From the NCBI GenBank assembly GCA_030427335.1, contig JAUHWV010000009.1:1-32012 (forward strand): DNA of 32,012 nt, read 5' to 3'. Numbering within the stretch: position 1 is the first letter of the stretch; each line of letters begins with the position of its first letter. The notes below the pieces were generated by a model that was not told the DNA's origin, ran no database searches, and saw only the letters and a program-made list of their open reading frames with translations. Below are positions 19,023-27,593 of the stretch, in pieces. A program made the translations under genes and the position numbers. The DNA is from Gammaproteobacteria bacterium (GTDB lineage Bacteria > Pseudomonadota > Gammaproteobacteria > Pseudomonadales > Halieaceae).

Positions 19023-19041
19023 AATGATAAGGATTACCATT
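19023..19041. promoter_or_regulatory. Fur-box-like site upstream of feoAB
   Basis: AATGATAAGGATTACCATT, imperfect 19-bp dyad (7 of 9 half-site positions symmetric), 31-67 bp before candidate feoA starts. Confidence 0.7.
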
Positions 19042-19071
19042 TGCGTTTAATTCTGCTATCGTTGTGACTTC

Positions 19072-19362
19072 TTGAGCAGTGTCGCTCCTGACGAAAAGGG
19101 TGTAACCGTGAGACAGCAAGTGGGTGAATCTTTGTGGCAGCTGAGCCGTGGTCAAACCGCGGTCGTTAAAGGGTTTGCGCAAAGCTTAACCGAGGCCTAT
19201 CGCGTGCGCTTGGTCGAGTTGGGTTTCCGCCCCGGCGCCGCGATCGCTTGCACCATGGCTCCTAGGCTGGGTGCGCCGAAACTGTATCGAGTCGACAATG
19301 CGGTGTATTCGTTGGAACGTAAGATTGCCGAGTGTATACAGACGGAACCCACAGCCGTATGA
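19072..19362 (+). CDS. feoA: FeoA-family protein (start uncertain; GTG at 19108 also in frame)
   Basis: LSRGQTAVVKGFAQSLTEAYRVRLVELGFRPGAAIACTMAPRLGAPKLYRVDNAVYSLERKIAECI, SH3-like FeoA domain; directly precedes feoB. Confidence 0.9.
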   Translation: MSSVAPDEKGVTVRQQVGESLWQLSRGQTAVVKGFAQSLTEAYRVRLVELGFRPGAAIACTMAPRLGAPKLYRVDNAVYSLERKIAECIQTEPTAV

Positions 19363-21185
19363 AAGACGTTTTGGTGATTGGCTGCCCCAACGCCGGCAAG
19401 ACTCTGCTGTTCAACCGTCTAACGGGGCTTAAGCAAAAAGTCGCTAATTTCCCCGGGGTCACGGTCAGTACGCACGCAGGGCGCGCCCGTTTTTCACCTG
19501 ACCTGCAAATGGTGGATTTCCCCGGCGTGTATTCATTGCACGCGATATCCGGTGAAGAAAAAGTAGCGATCGACGCGTTCCAAGCCGCCTTACTGCAACC
19601 CGATCGAGTGCAGGCAGTGGCTTGTGTCATTGATTCTTCCAGCATAGCTAAAGGTCTTTTTTTAGCCCTCCAGTTGCGCAAGCTGTGCATGCAGGCGAAC
19701 GTGCCGTTGATTATCGTGAGCAACATGATCGATGTTCTTGAGAAGCATAAGCTCCGCATCGATCATGAGGGCTTATCCAAGGCCCTGGGATGTCCCGTAA
19801 TTGCAACCTCGGCTCGGAGTGGCCTCGGTGTTGATGCGCTTGAGGCCGCATTGCGGGAGCCGTCTGATATCCGCGACGTGAGCGATCCTGAGGTGCTAGC
19901 CGTAGATGACAATTGGGAGCGCAATGAGGCAGAGCGGTTGGCCCACACCTTCGGTCCCGTTGGGGATCTGCTGTTAAAAAGTCACAGTCGCTTAGACGAT
20001 TTCTTTTTGCATTCCGTAACCGGCGGCCTCGCCTTCTTCGTTATTATGTATTCTCTGTTTCAAGCGATTTTCACCTGGGCGGCCCCGATGATGGACGCAG
20101 TGGAATCTGCGGTGTCTTGGGGGGCAGAGCTCGTGGTTCCAATGATAGCGAACCCGGTCGCCGCGGATTTTGTGCGCGATGCACTCTTTGGTGGCGTTGG
20201 GGCGTTTTTGGTGTTTGTTCCGCAAATCTTCGTACTGACTCTGGTGGTGGGGCTCCTTGAAGACTCGGGTTATCTGGCGAGAGCTGCTGTCATCTGTCAT
20301 AGGCCGCTTAATGCAGTGGGGCTTACAGGTAAAAGCTTCGTGCCCATGCTATCCGGTGTTGCTTGTGCGATACCGGCCATTTACACGGCCAGAACCATCG
20401 AGTCAACCAGCAAGCGTTGGTTCACGTACATGGCGATTCCGCTGATGCCGTGCTCGGCTCGACTGCCCGTATACGCCTTGCTTATAGCGGCTTTTATACC
20501 ACCCACATACACAGCAGGGGGCGTGATCGGGTTGCAGGGTCTGGCTATGTTCGGTATCTACCTGTTCGGTATCGTTATGGCGCTCTTGGTCACGGCTATA
20601 CTTTCGAGCGTGTCTCCGCAGTCCGCGGACGATAGCCCCTTCGTTCTAGAAATGCCGCCTTACCGGATTCCTGCGTTCAGTTCGATCCTTCGCGGCGCGC
20701 TTGAACGAGCGGGTTACTTTGTTAGACGAGCGGGCCCAGTGATTTTTTGGATCACGCTGTTGATTTGGATTCTAGGGTATTTTCCGAATAATGGTGCTGA
20801 CTTATCACAGTCTTACTTAGCCTACCTAGGCCGGGCTATTGAACCCATCTTCGCTCCGCTGGGACTCGATTGGCAGTACGGGGTTGCCATCTTGGCTTCG
20901 TTTGTTGCGCGCGAAGTCTTCGTAGGCACCTTGGGTACCTTATACGGTATTCAGGATGCGACGGAAGAGGTGGTTTCCCTAGCGACGCGAGTGCAAGAGA
21001 GTGGTCTGTCATTGGGATCGGGCGTTGCGCTCTTGGTTTTTTTTGCGATAGCAGCGCAATGTGTGTCGACCTTGGCAACGCTTTACCGAGAGAGCGGCTC
21101 GCTTCGCCTGCCGCTTCAGCTCTTTGCTGGCTACGGAGTTTTGGCTTACATAATGGCGCTCGTGGCCTACTGGCTCTTTACTTGA
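19359..21185 (+). CDS. feoB: Ferrous iron transporter FeoB (start at ATGA overlap with feoA)
   Basis: N-terminal G domain (GCPNAGKTLLFNRLTG, DFPGVYSL), FeoB membrane domain (GGVGAFLVFVPQIFVLTLVVGLLEDSGYLARAAVI; GKSFVPMLSGVACAIPAIYTARTIES). Confidence 0.96.
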   Translation: MKDVLVIGCPNAGKTLLFNRLTGLKQKVANFPGVTVSTHAGRARFSPDLQMVDFPGVYSLHAISGEEKVAIDAFQAALLQPDRVQAVACVIDSSSIAKGLFLALQLRKLCMQANVPLIIVSNMIDVLEKHKLRIDHEGLSKALGCPVIATSARSGLGVDALEAALREPSDIRDVSDPEVLAVDDNWERNEAERLAHTFGPVGDLLLKSHSRLDDFFLHSVTGGLAFFVIMYSLFQAIFTWAAPMMDAVESAVSWGAELVVPMIANPVAADFVRDALFGGVGAFLVFVPQIFVLTLVVGLLEDSGYLARAAVICHRPLNAVGLTGKSFVPMLSGVACAIPAIYTARTIESTSKRWFTYMAIPLMPCSARLPVYALLIAAFIPPTYTAGGVIGLQGLAMFGIYLFGIVMALLVTAILSSVSPQSADDSPFVLEMPPYRIPAFSSILRGALERAGYFVRRAGPVIFWITLLIWILGYFPNNGADLSQSYLAYLGRAIEPIFAPLGLDWQYGVAILASFVAREVFVGTLGTLYGIQDATEEVVSLATRVQESGLSLGSGVALLVFFAIAAQCVSTLATLYRESGSLRLPLQLFAGYGVLAYIMALVAYWLFT

Positions 21186-21386
21186 AGCGCCATTCGATAC
21201 CCGCGCCGTGATCCGTTGAATCAGACCTGCATCAACCCAAGGTGCGGCACAGGGCGCATGCATTAGTACAGACTCTCTATTGGCCTGGATTCACCTGACG
21301 ATGCTCAGTTAACCGTTCGCGCGATGCCCTCGTAAATTTGACCTGACGGGTAGGGTTTGGGTTATCCTTAGCCTAAAAAAAAGGGG

Positions 21387-24300
21387 TTGGGGATGCTGTC
21401 ACCCACTATGCTGGTGACCTTAGGCTTAGCGTACGTTTGCTGCCTGTTTCTGGTCGCATGGTTCACGGATCGCCGGGTGGAAACCGGAGCGTCGTTTTTC
21501 ACCAGTCGATCTTCCAAAGGCCTATTTTACGCTCTGTCGTTAGCTGTCTACTGCTCTTCCTGGACCTTCTACGGCGCGGTCGGTTCCGCCACGGCTCAGC
21601 CATGGTCCCATGCGCCTATTTATCTGGGTCCCATTCTCGTATTCGTATTCGCATGGCCCATCTTCAAGCGTATGGTCCGGATCAGCGAACATCAGAGGGT
21701 CACCTCGCTCGCGGATTATTTATCGGCACGATTCGGTAAGCGATCCAGTATTGCTGTCCTAGTATCGATTGTCGCGGTCGCCGCAGTGGTGCCTTACATC
21801 GCCCTGCAGTTTAAGGCCTTAGCACAAGCATGGCAGATGATTTCGGTGCATTACAGCGGAGCGGTTGTCGCAAATTCAGACATCCAGAGTGTCCCCCTTA
21901 TCGCAGGCATACTCGCGGTTTTCACCGTTCTATTTGGGGCACGGCGGCTTGATGGGAGTGAACGCCATGCCGGCGTTATGGCGGCTATTGCGCTTGAATC
22001 TGTCATTAAACTGCTCGCCTTTTTGATCGTGGCTTGGTTTGCGATCGATTATTTGACCGAGGAGTCGAGCTTGAAGGAATCGGTTGCTCTGATGCCCTCG
22101 GTCATGGAAGCCCAGATCAACGGTGAGTTTCTCGCTCATACTTTGTTAAGTGGGCTTGCTATTCTCTGTTTACCGAGGCAGTTCCACGTGAGTGTGGTTG
22201 AATGGCAGAGCGACAGTCGATTGAGTATCAGTCGTTGGGTTTTTCCGCTCTATTTATTGTGTTTTTTGATCTTCGTAATTCCCATCAGTCAGGCCGGCGC
22301 CTCTATTTTTGCTAATCGGACTGATATCGTGCCCGACGCGTGGGTACAGATGATGCCTTTAGTGATGGAGAACAGTCTTGTATCCGTTGCGGCCTTCCTT
22401 GGTGGTATTTCTGCCGCGACCTCTATGGCAATCATTGCCGCCTTGAGTGTCTCAATTATGCTCACTAATGAAGTTGTCGTGCCCTTGATGCTGAGATTCA
22501 GCTCAGGTACACCGGCCACACTTTTGCGACTGGGTGATACGGTGCGTCGAGTAAGGCGCGTCGTTATTGTGGGCATCATGGTGGCAGCCTGGTGGGTGAC
22601 AGGATGGCTGAGCAATGTGCCTTGGTTAACCTCGATTGGTTTTATGTCTTTTCTGGCCGCAGCGCAAATAGCACCTGGGCTACTGATGGGTTTGTATTGG
22701 CAACGTGCTCACGGCGGGGCGGTTGTGGCGGGAATCTGTGCGGGCCTGTCTTTGTGGTTTTACACTTGCGTCATCCCCTCCGTTATGGCTACTGATGCGA
22801 CGCTCCTGCAGCAAGGCCCCTGGGGCCTCGGCTGGTTATCACCCGTTAATTTATTGGGTTTTCAAGCCAACTCGATTATTGCGCATGCGACCGTCTGGAG
22901 TCTGGGCGTTAACGGTCTCATAGCGATTGTTTTTTCCTATCTTTTACCCCTGCGAGCGTCCGACCGAAGACAGGCGCGCGTATTTTTACCGCGAGGTCAA
23001 AGGGATGCTACCGAACTGGATTACAGCTTGGGTCTGGTGCGGGTCAGTCAACTCCAAGCGCTATTGAGGCCGCTAATGACAGAGCAGCGCTACAACACCC
23101 TGTGGCGTGAGTTTGAAGTGGTTTATGAACAGCGCTTACTCGGTGGGGATCGTGCCCCCCGCTTTGTGATTGAACGATGCGAGGCAGTATTGGCTGATTT
23201 AATCGGCGTTATCTCGGCGCATCGAGCCATGGAGCGGCTTGAGTATGGGCAGCAATTAGCTTTCCATGATTTAGCGGGCATGGTGACCGATGCGAGTAAC
23301 CACAACAGCTTAAACCGAACTTTGTTAGAGAACGCGGTTGAGAACCTGACCCAAGGAATCGCTATTGTGGATAGCGAACTGAGGTTGGTCGCCTGGAATA
23401 AACGTTACGAAACCTTGTTTGAGTATCCGCCTCGGTTTTTGTATTCGGGCTGTCCCATTGAGCGGGTGTATCGTTTTAATGCGCAGCGCGGAATCCTAGT
23501 GCCAAAAGATACCGATATCGAAGCCGAGATCAGTAAGCGTCTCACATGGTTACGCGAGGGGAGTCCGCACCGCATTGAACGAACACTCCCCAACGGTAAA
23601 GTAATCGATATTAGAGGAAATCCGCTGCCGATGGGTGGGTTCGTAACCACTTACATTGAGGTATCGGATTACCACGACCTGCTTGTTCAATTGGAGGAAG
23701 CGAAAAGTGTGCTCGAGGCGAAGGTGGCATCGGGAACACAAAATCTGCTCGAAACCAACCAAGCGTTGCGACGAGAGAACCGGTTGCGAGCCGATATCGA
23801 ATCTAAGCTGCGTGAAGCGGGTCAAAGTAAGTCGCACTTTATGTCAGCGACAAGCCATGACTTGCTGCAACCAATTCATGCAGCACGATTGTTCACGGCA
23901 AGTTTGCAGGAACAAGTGAAAACGGAAAATAAGGAGAGTGAGGAACTGATTGGTCAAATCGATCGATCCCTAGAGCGAGCTGAACGCTTAATCACCGATT
24001 TGCGTGAGATTAGCCGCTTAGATTCGGGGCGGCAAAACCCCGAGTTCGAGCCGGTTCCTCTACTTTCTGTTCTCGACCCCGTGATATCTGAGTTTAAATT
24101 GCAGGCTAAGGTGAAAGGACTGACGCTTCGGTGTGTGCCCTCATCGATATGGGTCCGCACGGATCCCGCAATGTTGATCCGCGTCATGCAAAATCTCATT
24201 GGGAATGCCATTCGTTATACGGAATCGGGCGACGTTTTGGTGGGCGTAAGACGTCGTGCGGCTATGGCGGAGATTCAGGTCATTGATACAGGCCGAGGAA

Positions 24301-24926
24301 TACCGATTAGTGAACAGGCTCGTGTATTTCAGGAGTTCGAACGTATCTCGAGCGGTGTGCAGAGTGATGACGGCTTGGGTCTCGGTTTGGCCATTGTTAG
24401 GCGATATTGTGACTTGCTCGAAGCGCCGTTGGATTTGCGTTCCGCAGAGGGGACTGGAACACTTTTTTCAGTGAGTCTACCGCGCACTGAAGCACAGCTT
24501 TTGCCGCGCTCTGAACGGCTTGTATCGGTGCCTGAAACGCTAGAGGGGAGGGTGCTGTGTCTCGATAATGACCCAACGATACTCGAAGCCACACGGACTT
24601 TGCTCGAAGGCTACGGATTGTCGCCGATTCCCGCTCGCAACGCTGAGGATCTTAAGAGCCTGTTGGATCACCCTGAGCCCATTGATGTTGCGCTCGTAGA
24701 TTATCATCTGGACGACGGTGCTTTGGGTTTGAATGTGATTCAGACTTACATGGAGAGTGTTGCTAAGCCTTTTCCAGTGATCATCGTTACGGCAGATGAT
24801 TCAGACGAGATAAAAGAGGCAGTGGCGTCCGCAGGATTTCGGTTTATGTCTAAACCTGTCAACCCTGGGCGTCTGCGGGCGGTGATTGCCGCCTTGTTGG
24901 CGCGAGTAGAGCGTCAAGCCATTTAG
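21387..24926 (+). CDS. crbS: Hybrid sensor histidine kinase with N-terminal SSS-symporter-like domain (CrbS/MxtR-like)
   Basis: About 13 hydrophobic segments in the first ~550 aa, PAS-like region (IAIVDSELRLVAWNKRYETLFEYP), H-box SHDLLQPIHAARLF, N/G boxes (NLIGNAIRYTESG, DTGRGIPIS, GLGLGLAIV), C-terminal receiver. Confidence 0.92.
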   Translation: MGMLSPTMLVTLGLAYVCCLFLVAWFTDRRVETGASFFTSRSSKGLFYALSLAVYCSSWTFYGAVGSATAQPWSHAPIYLGPILVFVFAWPIFKRMVRISEHQRVTSLADYLSARFGKRSSIAVLVSIVAVAAVVPYIALQFKALAQAWQMISVHYSGAVVANSDIQSVPLIAGILAVFTVLFGARRLDGSERHAGVMAAIALESVIKLLAFLIVAWFAIDYLTEESSLKESVALMPSVMEAQINGEFLAHTLLSGLAILCLPRQFHVSVVEWQSDSRLSISRWVFPLYLLCFLIFVIPISQAGASIFANRTDIVPDAWVQMMPLVMENSLVSVAAFLGGISAATSMAIIAALSVSIMLTNEVVVPLMLRFSSGTPATLLRLGDTVRRVRRVVIVGIMVAAWWVTGWLSNVPWLTSIGFMSFLAAAQIAPGLLMGLYWQRAHGGAVVAGICAGLSLWFYTCVIPSVMATDATLLQQGPWGLGWLSPVNLLGFQANSIIAHATVWSLGVNGLIAIVFSYLLPLRASDRRQARVFLPRGQRDATELDYSLGLVRVSQLQALLRPLMTEQRYNTLWREFEVVYEQRLLGGDRAPRFVIERCEAVLADLIGVISAHRAMERLEYGQQLAFHDLAGMVTDASNHNSLNRTLLENAVENLTQGIAIVDSELRLVAWNKRYETLFEYPPRFLYSGCPIERVYRFNAQRGILVPKDTDIEAEISKRLTWLREGSPHRIERTLPNGKVIDIRGNPLPMGGFVTTYIEVSDYHDLLVQLEEAKSVLEAKVASGTQNLLETNQALRRENRLRADIESKLREAGQSKSHFMSATSHDLLQPIHAARLFTASLQEQVKTENKESEELIGQIDRSLERAERLITDLREISRLDSGRQNPEFEPVPLLSVLDPVISEFKLQAKVKGLTLRCVPSSIWVRTDPAMLIRVMQNLIGNAIRYTESGDVLVGVRRRAAMAEIQVIDTGRGIPISEQARVFQEFERISSGVQSDDGLGLGLAIVRRYCDLLEAPLDLRSAEGTGTLFSVSLPRTEAQLLPRSERLVSVPETLEGRVLCLDNDPTILEATRTLLEGYGLSPIPARNAEDLKSLLDHPEPIDVALVDYHLDDGALGLNVIQTYMESVAKPFPVIIVTADDSDEIKEAVASAGFRFMSKPVNPGRLRAVIAALLARVERQAI

Positions 24927-25576
24927 TTCGGTGTCGAGTCGGCGGCAAGCTGACTCAATACCAGTACCGCCTGAGTGCGGGAGTGTACGCCCAGTTTGCG
25001 CATGATTTCCGTCATATGGGCCTTAATTGTGGCCTCTTTCACATTCAGTTCATACGCAATTTGCTTGTTTAGCAGACCCTCGACCAGCATTGAGGTGACT
25101 TTGAGTTGTTGTGGTGTCAGGCTGGCAATGGCGGAAGCCGTATCAATAACCTCGAGCTGTGTGTGTCTCTGGCTGATTTGAAGGTTGGGGTGAAGTCCAG
25201 TTTGCCCCCTAAGTACCGCGAGCACGCATTCACCAATAACGGCTTGCCCTGATGATTTATCGATGTAGGCGGCGGCGCCAAAATCGAGTGCTTTACGCAC
25301 GGTTCCGGCATCGTCGCTGGCGGAAATCATAATCACTGGGGTGCGAGGATAGTTGCCAACAAACCAAGACAGGGCAGAAAAACCGACTGCACCTGGCATG
25401 TTCAGATCGAGTAGCAGCAGCGCTGTTTCTCCATTACGTTCCGCTATCTTCTGTAGTTGCTCCACATCGAATGCGAGATCGATGTCAGCTTCTGGCAAGA
25501 CATTGTTGAGTATGCCTTTCAAGGCCTCTGAGAAAAGGGGGTGGTCGTCGGCGATTATAATTTTTTTTGTGGTCAT
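24923..25576 (-). CDS. crbR: LuxR/NarL-type response regulator (CrbR/ErdR-like); start moved in from ORF start 25636
   Basis: Receiver KIIIADDHPLFSEALKGIL...LLLLDLNMPG; HTH LTPQQLKVTSMLVEGLLNKQIAYELNVKEATIKAHMTEIMRKLGVHSRTQAVL; converges on crbS. ATG at 25576 precedes MTTKKIIIADDHPLF. Confidence 0.9.
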   Translation of the reverse strand: MTTKKIIIADDHPLFSEALKGILNNVLPEADIDLAFDVEQLQKIAERNGETALLLLDLNMPGAVGFSALSWFVGNYPRTPVIMISASDDAGTVRKALDFGAAAYIDKSSGQAVIGECVLAVLRGQTGLHPNLQISQRHTQLEVIDTASAIASLTPQQLKVTSMLVEGLLNKQIAYELNVKEATIKAHMTEIMRKLGVHSRTQAVLVLSQLAADSTPN

Positions 25577-25617
25577 AGCCCGAGTACAACTGAGTTTCGC
25601 AAGTTCCCAGTCTACCA

Positions 25618-25702
25618 ATAAAAAAGCCGGGAGCAAGTCCCGGCCAAATTGGTGGTATATCCACCAAGGGCTATGTCATCGGATCGGTTACAGACCCGAT
25701 GA
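25618..25702 (-). ncRNA. Structured leader or candidate sRNA with intrinsic terminator, upstream of crbR
   Basis: Minus strand: TCATCGG-N13-CCGATGA, TTGGTGG-ATATA-CCACCAA, then GCCGGGA-CTTGC-TCCCGGC-TTTTTTATT; three perfect 7-bp stems ending in a terminator. Confidence 0.55.
25619..25644 (-). terminator. Intrinsic terminator on minus strand, 42 nt before the crbR start codon
   Basis: GCCGGGACTTGCTCCCGGC followed by TTTTTTATT on the minus strand. Confidence 0.85.
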
Positions 25703-25732
25703 GCAAAGTGTACGACGACCGGATGGAAAGCG

Positions 25733-25778
25733 CAGTCGACTTTGGTCTAAATCGACTGAAAATTTGACTAAGGTCTAA
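25733..25778. promoter_or_regulatory. Putative operator region: two copies of GACTWWGGTCTAA, one nested in a 7-bp dyad
   Basis: GACTTTGGTCTAA (25738-25750) inside CAGTCGA...TCGACTG (25733-25758), and GACTAAGGTCTAA (25766-25778), upstream of the porin. Confidence 0.6.
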
Positions 25779-25850
25779 TATCCGTCATTCTGCCAAGACG
25801 CGCACACTCCCTCTGCCAGTTAGAACTTTGAATAAGAGGGGGTTGGACCT

Positions 25851-27233
25851 ATGAAGAAAAAACTAATGGCAGTAGCTTTAACATTACCTTTGCTCGGTGG
25901 ACAGCTTGCGCTTGCCTCCGGAGGCGAGGCCAATGTAGAAGAACGTATACAGGCTTTGGAAGCCCAAATTGCGCAACTGCGCGAATTGCTTGTTGCGACT
26001 CAAGCGAGTACGAAGCAAAACGCGGAAACATTAAAAACCACACAAGTTTCCGCGAGTGAGACTGCATCCGGTTTAGAGACTGCGGTAGCGACACTGGACG
26101 CGATGAAGGGCAAAGTGTCGGATACCGATTTCGACTACGGTGGCTTCATTCAGCTCGATAGTATTACGTCGACCTATCAGGAGGGTAAGCCAGGCAATCG
26201 CTTGATTGATGATTTCTTGGTTGCGTCTTTAATTCCAGTATCGGCGCCTGGAGCGAGTACGGATAGCTACACCAATACGAATATCCACAACAAGACTTCG
26301 CGCATTTTCTTTACGACAAAAACGCCAACAGACACCGGCAGCATTTCTACTCGCGTCGAGATGGACTTTATGCTGAGCGGTGCAGGTGACGAGAGAATTT
26401 CTAACTCTTGGAATCCACGCTTGCGTCACGCCTTTGTCAATTGGTCTTACGCCCCCGGTAAATCGGTGCTGGCCGGTCAAACCTGGTCGACATTTTTTAA
26501 TGTCGGCGCACTGCCAGGTGTACTGGATTTCGTAGGGCCGGTAGGCACCTTATTCAATCGTCAGCCGATGATTCGCTGGACCAACGGTAATTATCAATTC
26601 GCTCTGGAAAATCCGGCGACACGATTGAATAGCCTATCTGGTACACGTCTGGACGATGCAGAAGCCTTACCCGATATCGTAGCTCGCTATAACGGCAGTA
26701 ATGGCGGGCACTCCTACTCACTCGCCGGTGTGATTCGTACGCTGCAGTATGAAGATCGAAGCACTCTTGCGGTTGAAGGCGAGAACGATAAACAGATGGG
26801 TTACGGCTTGAGCTTGGCCGGTAAATTCGTGACCGATGGCAAGAACAATATCAAGTACATGGTGAACTACGGATCGGCGCTGGGTCGTTATTTGGGCTTA
26901 AACGCTTTCAATGACGGTTACGTTGATGCGCAAGGTAATATCGAGACCATTGATCAGTCATCTCTGACCCTCGCCTATGAACACTACTGGTCGCCCGAAT
27001 GGCGCAGTGTATTTTCGGGCTCTATGGCGAATGCGGACAATCCTTCTATTGCTGAATACGCAGCGGCCGGCGGTCTGGCTAAATCGTATCAGTCGTTCCA
27101 TGCCAACCTTCAGTACTTACCAGCGCCGGGCTTAATGTTCGGAGGCGAGCTGATGTTTGCCAGCAAAGAACTTGAGGACGGTCGCGATGGCGATATGAAT
27201 CGACTGCAGTTCTCTGTGAAGTACGCCTTTTAG
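25851..27233 (+). CDS. DcaP-like trimeric outer-membrane porin
   Basis: Signal peptide MKKKLMAVALTLPLLGGQLALA, coiled-coil IQALEAQIAQLRELL, then FDYGGFIQLDSITSTY...TSRIFFTTKTPTDTGSISTRVEMDFM, terminal aromatic FSVKYAF. Confidence 0.9.
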   Translation: MKKKLMAVALTLPLLGGQLALASGGEANVEERIQALEAQIAQLRELLVATQASTKQNAETLKTTQVSASETASGLETAVATLDAMKGKVSDTDFDYGGFIQLDSITSTYQEGKPGNRLIDDFLVASLIPVSAPGASTDSYTNTNIHNKTSRIFFTTKTPTDTGSISTRVEMDFMLSGAGDERISNSWNPRLRHAFVNWSYAPGKSVLAGQTWSTFFNVGALPGVLDFVGPVGTLFNRQPMIRWTNGNYQFALENPATRLNSLSGTRLDDAEALPDIVARYNGSNGGHSYSLAGVIRTLQYEDRSTLAVEGENDKQMGYGLSLAGKFVTDGKNNIKYMVNYGSALGRYLGLNAFNDGYVDAQGNIETIDQSSLTLAYEHYWSPEWRSVFSGSMANADNPSIAEYAAAGGLAKSYQSFHANLQYLPAPGLMFGGELMFASKELEDGRDGDMNRLQFSVKYAF

Positions 27234-27236
27234 TAA

Positions 27237-27249
27237 GACTAAGGTCTAA
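27237..27249. promoter_or_regulatory. Third copy of motif GACTAAGGTCTAA, upstream of the DUF4212-symporter operon
   Basis: GACTAAGGTCTAA identical over 13 nt to the copy at 25766-25778; 65 nt between its end and the start at 27315. Confidence 0.6.
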
Positions 27250-27314
27250 ACGCATTTGGCCTGTCGGCGCAGTACACTCTGATGGGTCAGATGCATAACA
27301 ACAAGGAGATGACG

Positions 27315-27581
27315 ATGTCCAAATTAACCAATGATCAAGCTCAGGCTTACTGGAAGCGCAATCTGTCGCTGATGGTCAAGCTGATGGTGGTCTGGTTTAT
27401 CGTAAGTTACGGCTGCGGAATTCTGCTGTTTGACACGCTGAATCAGATCACGCTGGGGGGATACAAACTGGGTTTCTGGTTCGCTCAACAGGGCGCCATT
27501 TACACTTTTGTGGTCTTGATTTTTTACTACACCAAAAAAATGGCGGCGTTGGATCGTGAGTTCAACGTGGAAGAAGACTAA
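27315..27581 (+). CDS. DUF4212 small membrane protein, symporter partner (start moved in from ORF start 27282)
   Basis: MSKLTNDQAQAYWKRNLSLMVKLMVVWFIVSYGCGILLFDTLNQITLGGYKLGFWFAQQGAIYTFVVLIFYY; AAGGAG about 7 nt before ATG 27315. Confidence 0.93.
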   Translation: MSKLTNDQAQAYWKRNLSLMVKLMVVWFIVSYGCGILLFDTLNQITLGGYKLGFWFAQQGAIYTFVVLIFYYTKKMAALDREFNVEED

Positions 27582-27593
27582 GGAAGCGCTAAC

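Noticed and set aside
19377-19440. Unusual FeoB G1 motif (GCPNAGKTLL) as a sign of a non-functional GTPase
   Set aside because: Still matches GxxxxGK[ST]; the rest of the G domain and membrane domain look intact.
25700-25850. Possible sigma-54 promoter between porin and crbR
   Set aside because: GG and GC elements found on the minus strand are spaced 14 nt apart rather than about 10, so they do not fit the -24/-12 pattern.
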